Counted from the stretch's first letter, positions 25,755 through 35,010 are shown. The stretch is 64,000 nucleotides of DNA from Cellulosilyticum lentocellum DSM 5427 (GCF_000178835.2 NC_015275.1:1385001-1449000), one strand, 5' to 3'. Program-made: numbers and translations. Notes: generated from the sequence alone by a model not told the origin.

Positions 25755-26357
25755 ATGGCAATTAATTTAGTAAAGGGACAAAAGATTGATTTAACAAAAG
25801 GAAATGCTGGCTTAAATAAAATTATGGTTGGTCTAGGTTGGGACCCTGTAAGCTCAGGAAAAGGTTTACTAGGTAGTTTGTTTGGAGGCGGTAATAAAGA
25901 TATCGATTGTGATGCCTCTGCTATTATGTTAGGAGCAGGTGACAAATTACTTTCTAATAAAGACGTCATTTACTTTGGCAATCTAACACATGCATCTAAA
26001 AGTGTTAAGCATATGGGGGATAATTTAACAGGTGATGGTGCTGGTGATGATGAACAAATTTTTATTGAGTTAAATAGCATACCAGCACAAATTGAGAAAA
26101 TTATTTTTGTTGTTAATATTTATGACTGTATTAATAGAAGACAGGATTTTGGGATGATTCAAAATGCATTTATTCGAATTGTTGACCATAATACTAATCA
26201 AGAACTTGTACGTTTTAATTTAACAGATAACTATAAAGGTAGTACAGCTTTAGTTGTAGGAGAAGTTTATAGACATGAAAGTGAATGGAAATTTGCTGCA
26301 GTAGGCAATGGTACTAATGATCCATCTCTTAAAAACATGGTAAGTCGTTATATTTAG
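25755..26357 (+). CDS. terD: TerD family stress protein (first copy, with insertion)
   Basis: 200 residues of the calcium-binding TerD/CABP fold. The start [17 protein letters not shown] is diagnostic. The Ca-binding stretch reads DIDCDASAIML, followed by MGDNLTGDGAGDDEQIFIEL. Unlike its two neighbours it carries about ten extra residues (GKGLLGSLFGGGNK) between GWDP and the acidic loop, and its C terminus lacks the [10 protein letters not shown] motif of the other two. It is first in a run of three terD genes, each behind its own AGGAGG. TerD proteins are linked to tellurite and general stress responses; the exact role is unsettled. Confidence 0.92.
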   Translation: MAINLVKGQKIDLTKGNAGLNKIMVGLGWDPVSSGKGLLGSLFGGGNKDIDCDASAIMLGAGDKLLSNKDVIYFGNLTHASKSVKHMGDNLTGDGAGDDEQIFIELNSIPAQIEKIIFVVNIYDCINRRQDFGMIQNAFIRIVDHNTNQELVRFNLTDNYKGSTALVVGEVYRHESEWKFAAVGNGTNDPSLKNMVSRYI

Positions 26358-26417
26358 TACGTTTCAACTAAAAATATATGTTCAAGAAGCACATAAGCAA
26401 TAGAGGAGGTAATACAA

Positions 26418-26996
26418 ATGGCAATTAATTTAGTAAAAGGCCAAAAAATTGATTTAACAAAAGGAAACCCAGCTTTAAAAAAGGTTATTATTGGACTTGG
26501 TTGGGATACTAATAAGTATTCAGGAGGTTTTGACTTTGATCTAGATGCCTCTGTATTCTTGGTAGGAAGTAATGGTAGAACGAATCATGATGAAGACTTT
26601 ATCTTTTACAATAATTTAAAGAGTAGAAATGAAGCTGTTATTCATACAGGAGATAACCGTACAGGCGAAGGGGATGGCGATGATGAGCAAATCCTTCTTG
26701 AATTTGCAAAAATGCCTGCTGATGTGGAAAAAATGGCTGTGACCGTAACTATTCATGAAGCTATAGAAAGAGGTCAAAACTTTGGACAAGTATCTAATGC
26801 TTATGTACGTGTTATTAATAAAGATACAGGAGAAGATGTATTACGTTATGATTTAGGGGAAGACTTCTCTATAGAAACGGCTATTGTAGTATGTGAAATT
26901 TATAGGAATGGAGCTGACTGGAAATTCAGTGCTGTAGGTAGTGGTTTCCAAGGTGGTCTTGCTGCACTTTGCAAAAACTATGGACTTGATGTATAA
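26418..26996 (+). CDS. terD: TerD family stress protein (second copy)
   Basis: 192 residues, canonical TerD length. Calcium ligands are visible in [13 protein letters not shown] and [20 protein letters not shown]. The C terminus reads [23 protein letters not shown], as in TerD/TerE. The ribosome site AGAGGAGG is ideal. It is highly similar to the third copy, consistent with local duplication, and lies 60 nt after the first. Confidence 0.95.
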   Translation: MAINLVKGQKIDLTKGNPALKKVIIGLGWDTNKYSGGFDFDLDASVFLVGSNGRTNHDEDFIFYNNLKSRNEAVIHTGDNRTGEGDGDDEQILLEFAKMPADVEKMAVTVTIHEAIERGQNFGQVSNAYVRVINKDTGEDVLRYDLGEDFSIETAIVVCEIYRNGADWKFSAVGSGFQGGLAALCKNYGLDV

Positions 26997-27023
26997 AAAT
27001 TAATATATAAGGAGGAAGAAAAA

Positions 27024-27605
27024 ATGGGTATAACACTTGCAAAAGGACAAAAAGTAGATTTAACAAAATCTAATCCAGGACTTAAAAATATTATTGTTGG
27101 ATTAGGCTGGGACACCAATAAATATGATGGAGGGCAGTCATTTGATTTAGACACAGCAGCTTTTTTAACAGATGGTGCTGGTAAAGTAACCTCTGATGCA
27201 GACTTTATTTTCTATAACAACTTACGTCATCCATCAGGTTCAGTAACTCATTTAGGTGATAATACAACAGGAGCAGGAGACGGTGATGATGAGCAAATGA
27301 AAGTTCAGTTAGATACTGTGCCTGCTAACATTGAAAAAATTGCTTTTACAGTAACCATTCATGAAGCAATGCAAAGAAATCAAAACTTTGGACAAGTATC
27401 TAATGCTTATATTCGTGTTTTAGATGAAACAGCAGGAACAGAGCTTATTCGTTACGACTTAGGGGAAGATTTCTCAATAGAAACAGCCATTGTTGTAGGT
27501 GAATTATATCGACATAATGGTGAGTGGAAGTTTAATGCAATTGGAAGTGGTTATCAAGGTGGTTTAGGTGCACTTTGCAATAACTTCGGTATTAATATTG
27601 GTTAA
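27024..27605 (+). CDS. terD: TerD family stress protein (third copy)
   Basis: 193 residues, canonical. It shows [14 protein letters not shown] and [21 protein letters not shown] in the calcium site, [21 protein letters not shown] in the middle and [20 protein letters not shown] at the end. It is closest to the second copy. It ends the terD operon: a strong terminator follows 25 nt downstream. No TerC (membrane) or TerB gene is adjacent. Confidence 0.95.
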   Translation: MGITLAKGQKVDLTKSNPGLKNIIVGLGWDTNKYDGGQSFDLDTAAFLTDGAGKVTSDADFIFYNNLRHPSGSVTHLGDNTTGAGDGDDEQMKVQLDTVPANIEKIAFTVTIHEAMQRNQNFGQVSNAYIRVLDETAGTELIRYDLGEDFSIETAIVVGELYRHNGEWKFNAIGSGYQGGLGALCNNFGINIG

Positions 27606-27628
27606 TAAGTATCTATATAAATAAGAGT

Positions 27629-27670
27629 TCAATAAAAAAGTGTGCTACGAGTAGCACACTTTTTTATTGA
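27629..27670 (+). terminator. Intrinsic terminator of the terD operon
   Basis: CAATAAAAAAGTGTGCTA pairs with TAGCACACTTTTTTATTG around a short loop. The stem carries A and T runs, so it may work in both directions. Confidence 0.88.
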
Positions 27671-27791
27671 GCAAGAAATACAAATGTGAAGTAGGATGAA
27701 AAGCTGTAATCATGATATAATAAAGGTTAAGTAAGAATTAAGGGAAATGCGATATATTATTTCTGAACTAAGGTATAAAGGAGGTAAAGAT

Positions 27792-28469
27792 GTGATTAAG
27801 GTATTATTGGTAGAGGATAATCATAAAATCAGTGATAATATTTATACCTATTTAAAGGAAGATTTCCAGATAGATCAGGTTTATACAGGTGAAGATGCCC
27901 TTTTACACTTAGAGGCATTTAGTTATGATTTAGTTATCTTAGATTTAATGTTACCTGGAAAAGACGGTATGAGTGTATTAGCAGAAGTACAAAATAAAAA
28001 GCGGCAGTTAGGAGTTATTATTTTAACAGCCAAGGAAGATTTAGGAGACAAATTAAGAGCTTTTCAGTTGGGGGCTGAGGATTATTTAACGAAGCCCTTT
28101 TTTATGGAAGAATTAAAAGCCAGAATGTATGTCATTTTAAAACGCCTAGGAAAAATGACAGAAGAAAATACTTTGGTGTTTAAAGATTTACACCTAGACC
28201 TAAAGCAAAAAAGTGTATGGATTAAAGATGAAAAAATAGAACTGAACGAGCGTTTATTTCATTTGCTTGAATATTTAATGTTAAATAAAGATATTTTGCT
28301 TTTTAAAGAACAAATTTTTGAGCGAATTTGTGGTTATGATAGTGATGCTTCTACAGAGATTATAGAAGTGTATATGAGTCACTTAAGAAAGAAATTAAGC
28401 CCTTTTGGATATGATGTGTATGTTGTAACAAAAAGAGGTATGGGATATATGTTAGAAGATAAAAAATAG
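27792..28469 (+). CDS. OmpR-type response regulator without a neighbouring kinase
   Basis: 225 residues. The receiver domain is intact (VEDN acidic pair at 8-9, phospho-acceptor Asp51 in VILDLMLPG, ILTAKED, LTKPF Lys), followed by a winged-helix DNA-binding domain (about 130-225) ending VVTKRGMGYML. The start is GTG behind AAAGGAGG, out of frame with an overlapping ATGTGA. No histidine kinase gene is adjacent: the next gene is the C-C bond lyase of the Ter module, 85 nt on. It may be driven by a kinase elsewhere and control the flanking ter genes. Confidence 0.9.
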   Translation: MIKVLLVEDNHKISDNIYTYLKEDFQIDQVYTGEDALLHLEAFSYDLVILDLMLPGKDGMSVLAEVQNKKRQLGVIILTAKEDLGDKLRAFQLGAEDYLTKPFFMEELKARMYVILKRLGKMTEENTLVFKDLHLDLKQKSVWIKDEKIELNERLFHLLEYLMLNKDILLFKEQIFERICGYDSDASTEIIEVYMSHLRKKLSPFGYDVYVVTKRGMGYMLEDKK

Positions 28470-28514
28470 ATGTAATAATATGGAAATATCTATACAAAAT
28501 TCATATTTTTTCAG

Positions 28515-28520
28515 TATAAT
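28515..28520 (+). promoter_or_regulatory. Possible -10 box for the Ter biosynthetic module
   Basis: TATAAT lies 34 nt upstream of the lyase start, with a poor -35 (TATACA, 18-nt spacer). It would allow transcription separate from the response regulator. Confidence 0.35.
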
Positions 28521-28554
28521 AGAATTACCAATATATAGAAAGAGGGTAAGGGGA

Positions 28555-29715
28555 ATGTTTCATTATGCACATTTAAGTGAAGAAGAGAAAGAACGTGTAT
28601 TTTTTAAAGAACCAAATGCTTTTTTTAAAGATACTGAAAAAGAAAAGTTGAGTTATGCATTAGGCGCAACACTGTACATTCCGGCAATTCATGAAAAGCT
28701 TTATGACTATTTAGTAACTAGAAAATATATTTCACTTACGACACTTGTAATTTGTCTTGAAGATGGTATTGCAGATTCTCAGGTAGAAGAAGCAGAGATG
28801 CGTCTTAAAGAAACCTTTATAGGGCTGGGACAAGCTTTGAAAAATGGTATAGTGAAAGAAGAAGATCTCCCCCTACTTTTCATACGTATTCGTAGTACAC
28901 AGCAGTTAAAGCGCCTATTATCTGAGGAGGAGATTGTAAAGCATATAACAGGGATTAATCTGCCGAAGTTTAATAGCATAGAAGGAGAAGAACAGCTATC
29001 ACTTATTAAGAAAGCAGGTGATGCGGCAGGCATTAAACTTTATGCAATGCCTATTATAGAAACCAAGCAAGTGATAGATTTACAAACCGGACAAGAAGAA
29101 TTACAGACGATTAAAAACTTAGCGGTTAAATACCGAGAAAATGTTTTAAATATTAGAATTGGAGCCACAGACTTTACAGGGCTTTTTGGCATTAGAAGAA
29201 GTATTGATGCTACTATTTATGATGTGGCTGTCATTAGGGATTGTATGGCAAGGATTATTAATTATTTTGGTCAAGCTGAAGACGGCTTTGTTATTTCAGG
29301 TCCAGTGTGGGAGTTTTTTAGTAATCATAGCAGGTTGTTAAAGCCAGAATTACGTCAAACACCATTTAGAAAATATGGAGAAGAAGGTAGCATTGCACGT
29401 AGAGCCATTGTTAATAAAGCGGAAGATGGACTTATTAAGGAAGTTGTTTTAGATAAAGTTAATGGACTAGTAGGTAAAACGATTATTCATCCTTCTCACA
29501 TTCGCTTAGTGAATGCTTTGCAAGTAGTAACTAAAGAAGAATATGAAGATGCTATGCAAATTATAGGAAATCAAGGTAGTGGCGTAATTAAGAGTAAGGG
29601 TGGCAATAAAATGAATGAAATGAAACCACATACAAATTGGGCTAGAAAAGTACTAGCTAAAGCTGAAATATATGGAGTGATTAATGAAAATGAAGACTAC
29701 ACAGCCTTGTTCTAA
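28555..29715 (+). CDS. HpcH/HpaI (CitE-like) C-C bond lyase of the Ter biosynthetic module
   Basis: 386 residues, TIM-barrel lyase family. Typical positions are GATLYIPAIHEKLYD, VICLEDGIADSQVEEAE (CitE-like ED pair), LPLLFIRIRS with the substrate Arg, YAMPIIETKQVID with the Mg-binding Glu, and IRIGATDFTGLFGIRRS. The family of long C-C bond lyases found next to TerD genes fits better than citrate lyase, since no CitD/CitF is present. The start is the ATG after AAGGGG; the frame is open upstream but lacks a ribosome site there. Its end overlaps the phosphoribosyltransferase gene by 32 nt, implying translational coupling. Confidence 0.85.
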   Translation: MFHYAHLSEEEKERVFFKEPNAFFKDTEKEKLSYALGATLYIPAIHEKLYDYLVTRKYISLTTLVICLEDGIADSQVEEAEMRLKETFIGLGQALKNGIVKEEDLPLLFIRIRSTQQLKRLLSEEEIVKHITGINLPKFNSIEGEEQLSLIKKAGDAAGIKLYAMPIIETKQVIDLQTGQEELQTIKNLAVKYRENVLNIRIGATDFTGLFGIRRSIDATIYDVAVIRDCMARIINYFGQAEDGFVISGPVWEFFSNHSRLLKPELRQTPFRKYGEEGSIARRAIVNKAEDGLIKEVVLDKVNGLVGKTIIHPSHIRLVNALQVVTKEEYEDAMQIIGNQGSGVIKSKGGNKMNEMKPHTNWARKVLAKAEIYGVINENEDYTALF

Positions 29716-31174
29716 ACAAGTTATTTTTAAAGCATTGGATTGTCTAGAGATACATATTGATTTACAAGAAACGAGTGAAGCTATCCCTTTAAATCATCTA
29801 TTTGAAGTGGGAGTTAGAAAAAATAAAAAACGTATTTTTTTATTTGTAAGTAAAGTATTAGGTAAGCACTTAGCTGTTAACCCTTATATGACTAGATTAG
29901 GAGGGACGCTTTTAGCAGAAGTTTATTATAAAAAGCAGGTGGGTAAAGTATTACAGGAAGATGAGCTTTTGGAGCTCTTTAATAAGAAAGAATTACCTAA
30001 GGAAGCCTGTGAAAAAGTTTTAGAAGTGACCTATCCATTAGAACAGGAGACACTTTTCATTGGTTTTGCAGAAACAGCCACAGGCTTAGGCCATAGTATG
30101 TTTAGTGCTTTTGATGATAAAGCAACATTTATTCATACCACCAGAGAACCTATTATCAGTGAAGTACCTACTTTTACTTTTCAAGAAGAACATTCTCATG
30201 CAACAGGACATGAATGTTATACAAAAGACCCTCTTTTCTTTAAACGTTTTTCCCATATTGTACTAGTAGATGATGAAATTACTACAGGGAATACTGCGCT
30301 TAATTTAATAGAAGCGTTACATGAAAAAAGTGGTGCTAAAGCTTATAGTGTAGTGGCACTTTTAGATTGGAGAAACGAAGAGCAGAAAGAGAAAGCCAAG
30401 CTTTTAGCTGGAAAGCTTGGAGTTACTATTGAATTTATATCAGTCATTCAAGGAACTATTGCACCCATTATTTTAAAGTCTTTATCAGAGGAATCCATGG
30501 AAACAAAGGAGATGTTAAAATATCCTGAAATCGTAGAGGAAGAAAATACAAATGTATTACAGGAAGAAGTGGTAGTAACAAAAACACCAAAAAGCGTTCA
30601 ACTTATAAGTTACTATAATGGTAGGTACGGAAGATATGAAACGCTTAAGGTAGGCTTAGACCATATGACAGAGAAAGTGATCAAAGGTGGAGATCAAAGA
30701 GAACAGGTAGTAGGTTATATGAGTGCTAATGGACGCTTTGGACTAACAGCTAATGAAAATAAAACCTTTGAGAAGCGTCTATTACAACTGGGGCAAGTAC
30801 TATCAGGCTATAGAACTTCAACAAAGACACTGTGCATAGGTACGGAGGAGTTTATTTATGTACCGGCTATGATGGCATGTGCTATGGGAGAAGGGGTTTA
30901 TTATCAATCTACTACACGTAGTCCTATTATGACAGCTAAAAGACCAGATTATCCTTTACATACAGCTCTAGCTTATAAAAGGCCTGAGGATGAAACTGTT
31001 ATTAATTATATTTATAATATTCAAGAGGGTAACTATGAAGAAGCCTTTTGGTTTATAGAAAGAGATGTAAGGCCAGAATTTAAGCAAATGATGGCAGAGG
31101 TATTTAGTGAAAAGGGGATTAGAAAAATATATTTTGTTTGCTGTGATGGCAAGCTGGAGGAAATCTATGAATGA
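29684..31174 (+). CDS. Phosphoribosyltransferase with TRSP domain
   Basis: 496 residues. The N-terminal half is an orotate-PRTase-like fold with the PRPP-binding loop IVLVDDEITTGNT (Asp196, Asp197, Glu198). The C-terminal half carries the TRSP motif literally at residues 411-414 (STTRSPIM), which defines the domain that follows PRTases in Ter clusters. A low-complexity Glu-rich link (about 275-305) joins the halves. GGAG precedes the ATG inside the upstream gene. Comparative work on Ter systems proposed that such enzymes build a nucleoside-like metabolite; product and substrate remain unknown. Confidence 0.85.
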   Translation: MKMKTTQPCSKQVIFKALDCLEIHIDLQETSEAIPLNHLFEVGVRKNKKRIFLFVSKVLGKHLAVNPYMTRLGGTLLAEVYYKKQVGKVLQEDELLELFNKKELPKEACEKVLEVTYPLEQETLFIGFAETATGLGHSMFSAFDDKATFIHTTREPIISEVPTFTFQEEHSHATGHECYTKDPLFFKRFSHIVLVDDEITTGNTALNLIEALHEKSGAKAYSVVALLDWRNEEQKEKAKLLAGKLGVTIEFISVIQGTIAPIILKSLSEESMETKEMLKYPEIVEEENTNVLQEEVVVTKTPKSVQLISYYNGRYGRYETLKVGLDHMTEKVIKGGDQREQVVGYMSANGRFGLTANENKTFEKRLLQLGQVLSGYRTSTKTLCIGTEEFIYVPAMMACAMGEGVYYQSTTRSPIMTAKRPDYPLHTALAYKRPEDETVINYIYNIQEGNYEEAFWFIERDVRPEFKQMMAEVFSEKGIRKIYFVCCDGKLEEIYE

Positions 31175-32288
31175 GCAAGGCGTAGCAAATGTAAAGCATA
31201 TAAAAGAGCCTTTACCTATGGGGAGCTATAGGAAAGAAGATTGTATTTTCTTATTAAAGAATATCAACGGTTTATTAGAAGAACAAAATAACTTAGAGCG
31301 TGAATATGCTATGCAAAATGGTACGCACTACTCTGAAATGCTTCCTATTGAATATATGCCAACAAAGGAATATATGACTCTTTATAAAAATACTTTAGAA
31401 GAAACGGCAGAGGAGATTGCTTTTTATACAGGGGTAGTAGCTGAACTGATTTACAGAAAAAAAGGAAAAGATGTCGTTATTGTTTCTCTAGCTAGGGCAG
31501 GTACACCTATTGGTGTATTGATTAAGCGTTATTTAGCTTATAAATATCAAGTAAATGTGCCTCACTATAGTGTTTCTATTATTAGAGATAAGGGAATAGA
31601 TGAGAATGCCCTTTTATATATATTAAAAGAACATCCAGCAGAAGATATTCAATTTGTAGATGGTTGGACTGGAAAAGGTGTTATAAGCCATACTTTAGAG
31701 AAAGCTTGTAAGCATTTTAAAAATAAATATGAAGTGGATTTAGATGATACACTAGCAGTACTTTGTGATCCAGGAGAATGTACCTCTTTATATGGGACAA
31801 GAGCGGACTTCTTAGTACCAAGTGCGTGTTTAAATGCAACAGTATCAGGACTTATGAGTCGTACCTTTTTAAGAAATGATCTTATTGGACCCTATGATTT
31901 TCATGGTTCCAAGTTTTACAAGGAGTGGGAGGAGATTGATGTATCTAATGACTTTGTAGATACTATTGCTACTCATTTTTCTCAGCTTAATATCCATGAA
32001 GAGGATTTAGTTAATAAGGAGATGGGAGCCTTTAATGCAGCACAGAGTGTAGAAAACATTAGGCAGTGCTTCGATATCTCCAGTATTAATAGAGTGAAGC
32101 CAGGGGTAGGTGAAACAACAAGAGTATTATTAAGAAGGGTACCTTGGAAAATCCTTGTAAAAGATAAAGAGGATAAGCGCATTAAGCACATTTTACTTTT
32201 GGCAAGAGATAGAGGTGTACCAGTGGAAGTATATCAAGACATGTGCTACTCTTGTTGTGGTTTAATCAAAGATATGTGTGATGTATAA
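31167..32288 (+). CDS. StiP-type PRTase with C-terminal PELOTA-like RNA-binding region
   Basis: 373 residues, the family databases call cysteine protease StiP. What is visible is a PRTase-like core (VVIVSLARAGTPIGVLIKRYL, HYSVSIIRDKGID, FVDGWTGKG) and a C-terminal segment RVPWKILVKDK...HILLLARDRGVPVEVY, ending CYSCCGLI, that resembles the PELOTA fold. I see no protease motif, so the protease name looks unsafe. GGAGG sits inside the preceding gene and the two overlap by 8 nt (ATGAATGA), a coupled arrangement. Confidence 0.8.
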   Translation: MNEQGVANVKHIKEPLPMGSYRKEDCIFLLKNINGLLEEQNNLEREYAMQNGTHYSEMLPIEYMPTKEYMTLYKNTLEETAEEIAFYTGVVAELIYRKKGKDVVIVSLARAGTPIGVLIKRYLAYKYQVNVPHYSVSIIRDKGIDENALLYILKEHPAEDIQFVDGWTGKGVISHTLEKACKHFKNKYEVDLDDTLAVLCDPGECTSLYGTRADFLVPSACLNATVSGLMSRTFLRNDLIGPYDFHGSKFYKEWEEIDVSNDFVDTIATHFSQLNIHEEDLVNKEMGAFNAAQSVENIRQCFDISSINRVKPGVGETTRVLLRRVPWKILVKDKEDKRIKHILLLARDRGVPVEVYQDMCYSCCGLIKDMCDV

Positions 32289-32313
32289 AAATGAATGTGA
32301 AAGGAAAACTTCT

Positions 32314-33129
32314 ATGTTTTTTGCAACGGATTTAGATCGTACTTTAATTTATTCTAAGCTATTTATAGCGGAAGCTGAATGTGAATATGCCTTAGTCGAA
32401 GCTTATAATGGAAAAGAAATTTCGTATATGAGTTTAGAAGCAATTACTTTACTTAAAAAGCTTAATGACTTAGTACCTATCGTACCAATTACGACTAGAA
32501 ATCATCAGCAATACAAGAGGATTCAATTATTTGAGGAAACTATCTACCCTGAGCTTTATGTAGTTAATAATGGAGGAACTATTATTTACAAGGGAGAAGA
32601 GGATAAACAGTGGTCAGATTATATAAAAGAGCAAATTAAAGCATTACCTGTAAATTATGATGAAGTCTTAATATCATTTCTGAATCACTATAAAAAGCCT
32701 ATTAAAGGATACAATAAGTCTGATGGACTTATTTGGCTTATTATAGGAGAGCGAGGCAATATTGATGAAGAAGCCGTTCAGTTATTTATGAATGCTAATG
32801 AAAATAAAGGTTGGAAAATACAAGTCAATGGCAAAAAGATCTATTTATATCCAGAATGTATTAATAAATGGTCAGCACTTGTATATATTCAAAAGAACTA
32901 CTATCAAAGAACTATTATGGCTGCAGGAGACTCTATTTTTGACTATCAAATGGTCCATGAAGCAGATTATGGTATTGTTCCTAAAGAAGCCTATATTGAA
33001 GGAATATGTAAAGAACAAGTACGTATTGCAAGGGTTAGTGGTCTTAAAGCAGCAGAAGAAATTCTAAGATATGCTATAGAGATGGCTGAGAAAGAAATAG
33101 GAGAGATAGAAGGTCGGAAAGAGTCTTAA
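32314..33129 (+). CDS. HAD superfamily phosphatase of the Ter module
   Basis: 271 residues. HAD motifs are complete: DLDRT at the N terminus (Asp6, Asp8), PITTRN (motif II), the Lys in INKWSALVYI (motif III) and AAGDSIFDYQM (motif IV). The cap arrangement resembles Cof/sucrose-phosphatase-like enzymes. The start is the ATG behind AAAGGA; an earlier GTG-ATG pair overlapping the previous gene lacks a good ribosome site. It lies 25 nt after the StiP-type gene and is the last of four coupled genes. It probably dephosphorylates a sugar or nucleotide intermediate of the module. Confidence 0.85.
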   Translation: MFFATDLDRTLIYSKLFIAEAECEYALVEAYNGKEISYMSLEAITLLKKLNDLVPIVPITTRNHQQYKRIQLFEETIYPELYVVNNGGTIIYKGEEDKQWSDYIKEQIKALPVNYDEVLISFLNHYKKPIKGYNKSDGLIWLIIGERGNIDEEAVQLFMNANENKGWKIQVNGKKIYLYPECINKWSALVYIQKNYYQRTIMAAGDSIFDYQMVHEADYGIVPKEAYIEGICKEQVRIARVSGLKAAEEILRYAIEMAEKEIGEIEGRKES

Positions 33130-33143
33130 GGGAAAATTATGAG

Positions 33144-33172
33144 TTGACAAGAGAAAAGACCTTAGTTATAAT
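33144..33172 (+). promoter_or_regulatory. Consensus sigma-A promoter of the amino-acid ABC operon
   Basis: TTGACA (33144-33149), exactly 17 nt, then TATAAT (33167-33172): a perfect vegetative promoter. It lies about 170 nt ahead of the first gene, leaving room for a regulated leader. Confidence 0.9.
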
Positions 33173-33200
33173 TACACTAATATATAAAGTATTTAGACAT

Positions 33201-33278
33201 ATGAAGCAATGGCGCTTACGAGAATTCTTTTTCTTCGTGGCGCTGTTTTGTTTTCTTTTAAATTTACAATTATTGTAA
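33201..33278 (+). other. Leader with attenuator-like hairpin and Phe-rich 25-codon ORF
   Basis: After the promoter, an imperfect stem (GGCGC with GCGCT arms, 33211-33244) is followed by a long U-rich tract (33245-33260), as in a transcription attenuator. The same bases encode an ORF from ATG 33201 to TAA 33278 whose middle is REFFFFVALFCFLL. It has no Shine-Dalgarno site, and the Phe codons come partly from the U-rich terminator, so a regulatory leader peptide is only a possibility. Confidence 0.4.
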
Positions 33279-33343
33279 TATTTGTTATAAAGAAATTAGA
33301 TAGAAAACAACGCGGAAAAGTTTAAATAAGGAGGTAGATTTAT

Positions 33344-34066
33344 GTGATAAAGATTAGTGGTCTTAATAAATTTTTTGGTCATCATCATGTTTTAAAAAAC
33401 ATTGATTTAGAGGTTAATGAAGGAGAAAAGCTAGTTATTATTGGCCCTAGTGGTAGTGGGAAAAGTACACTGATTAGGTGTATTAATCATTTAGAAGAAC
33501 CAACTTCAGGGCAAGTAGAAATTGATGGACAGTTATTAACAAGGAAAAACAAAACACAGGTTGTGAGAAACTCCTCAGCCATGGTATTTCAGCAATTTAA
33601 CTTATATCCACATATGACAGTGTTAGAAAATCTTACACTTGCACCTATGAAATTACAAAAGATGCCTAAAAAAGAGGCAGAGGAAATGGCACTTCAGTAT
33701 TTAGAAAGAGTAGGCCTTTTGGAGAAAAAGGATGCCTATCCTCAAAACCTATCAGGAGGACAGCAACAAAGAGTTGCTATTGCAAGGGCGCTTGCTACAA
33801 AACAAAGAATCATTTTATTTGATGAACCTACTAGTGCTCTGGATCCAGAGATGGTGCAAGAAGTATTAGATGTTATGATTAAGTTATCTGAAGAAAATAT
33901 TACGATGGTTTGTGTAACACATGAAATGGGTTTTGCAAGACAAGTGGCAGATCGCGTCATTTTTATGGATGATGGTTCTATTGTAGAAAGTGGTTCACCA
34001 GAGCATTTCTTTGAAAATCCAGAAAATGAGCGTACCAAACTATTCTTAAGTAAAATATTACGTTAA
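33344..34066 (+). CDS. Polar amino-acid ABC transporter ATP-binding protein
   Basis: 240 residues, GlnQ/HisP type. Walker [11 protein letters not shown]-loop [12 protein letters not shown], signature LSGGQQQR, Walker [15 protein letters not shown] and the H-loop THEM are all intact. The start is GTG, overlapping an ATGTGA stop frame, behind AAGGAGG; the adjacent ATG cannot be used because TGA follows. It is first of four genes (ATPase, binding protein, two permeases). Confidence 0.95.
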   Translation: MIKISGLNKFFGHHHVLKNIDLEVNEGEKLVIIGPSGSGKSTLIRCINHLEEPTSGQVEIDGQLLTRKNKTQVVRNSSAMVFQQFNLYPHMTVLENLTLAPMKLQKMPKKEAEEMALQYLERVGLLEKKDAYPQNLSGGQQQRVAIARALATKQRIILFDEPTSALDPEMVQEVLDVMIKLSEENITMVCVTHEMGFARQVADRVIFMDDGSIVESGSPEHFFENPENERTKLFLSKILR

Positions 34067-34142
34067 GAAGGTTGATATAAAGTACATAAGAAATATTTTA
34101 AGCATTATGAAATAAATAAAACCTAAATAAGGAGTTGATGAT

Positions 34143-34985
34143 ATGAAAAAAGGGATTAAAAAAATAATGGCAACATTATTAGCAGTAACCATGCTAGGTG
34201 TTTTAGGAAGTTGTACTAAAACAGAGACATCGGAAGCTGGTGGAAGTGCAACAGGTGGCATTCAAAAAATTAAAGATGCAGGTGTACTTAAAGTAGGGTG
34301 TAAAATAGATGTACCTAGTTTTGGACTTCAAAATACAGCTACAGGAGAATATGAAGGGGTTGAAATTGATTTAGCTTATGAAATAGCAGGTAAGATTTTT
34401 GATTGCACTGCAGCTGAAGCGAAAGAAAAGAAATTAGTAGCTTTCCAAGGTGTTACTGCTAAAACAAGAGGTGGGTTATTAGATAGTGGAGAAATTGATT
34501 TAGTTATTGCTACCTTTACTGTTACAGAGGAACGTAAGGAGTCTTGGAACTTCTCAACACCTTACTATACAGATGCGGTAGGTTTAATGGTACTAAAAGA
34601 TTCTGGAATTCAATCTATTAATGATCTAGATGGCAAGATTATAGGTGTTTCTCAAGGTTCTATCACTAAAGATGGGTTTGAAGCTTATATCAAAGAAACA
34701 GGTATTAATGTAACACCTGTTTTTGAAGAATTTGATGGTTATCCAGCTTTAAGTACAGCCCTTTCTACTAAAAATATTGATGTATTTGCTGTAGACCGTG
34801 CGATTTTAGCTGGTTATAGCGATGATTCAACCATGATTTTAGAAGACCGTTTCGCAGAACAAGATTATGGTGTGGCTTCTGCTCTTAGTAATAAAGAATT
34901 GGCAGAAACAGTTGATGGTGTAGTAAAAGGCTTAGTAGATAGTGGGAAAATGGCTGAAATGTTAAAAGCTTGGGGTGTTGAATAG
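34143..34985 (+). CDS. Amino-acid ABC transporter binding lipoprotein
   Basis: 280 residues. The signal peptide ends LGS-C (Cys24), followed by a short Gly/Ser/Thr tether and a family 3 solute-binding domain beginning KIKDAGVLKVGCKIDVPSFG. The segment GEYEGVEIDLAYEIA is the typical substrate-lobe signature, and TFTVTEERKESWNFSTPYY fits polar amino-acid binders (Glu, Gln, Asp or similar). The ligand cannot be fixed from sequence. GGAG precedes the start. Confidence 0.93.
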   Translation: MKKGIKKIMATLLAVTMLGVLGSCTKTETSEAGGSATGGIQKIKDAGVLKVGCKIDVPSFGLQNTATGEYEGVEIDLAYEIAGKIFDCTAAEAKEKKLVAFQGVTAKTRGGLLDSGEIDLVIATFTVTEERKESWNFSTPYYTDAVGLMVLKDSGIQSINDLDGKIIGVSQGSITKDGFEAYIKETGINVTPVFEEFDGYPALSTALSTKNIDVFAVDRAILAGYSDDSTMILEDRFAEQDYGVASALSNKELAETVDGVVKGLVDSGKMAEMLKAWGVE

Positions 34986-35010
34986 TTTGAAGTTTGCTAA
35001 ATAAAATTTC

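Noticed and set aside
25755-27605. A tellurite-resistance operon in the strict sense
   Set aside because: No terC, terB or terA is adjacent, so the terD genes are called stress proteins without claiming tellurite resistance.
28555-29715. Citrate lyase beta subunit (CitE)
   Set aside because: No citrate lyase partners are present and the length and Ter context fit the separate C-C bond lyase family.
31167-32288. Cysteine protease (StiP)
   Set aside because: The visible motifs are those of a phosphoribosyltransferase plus a PELOTA-like end; no Cys-His protease pattern was recognised.
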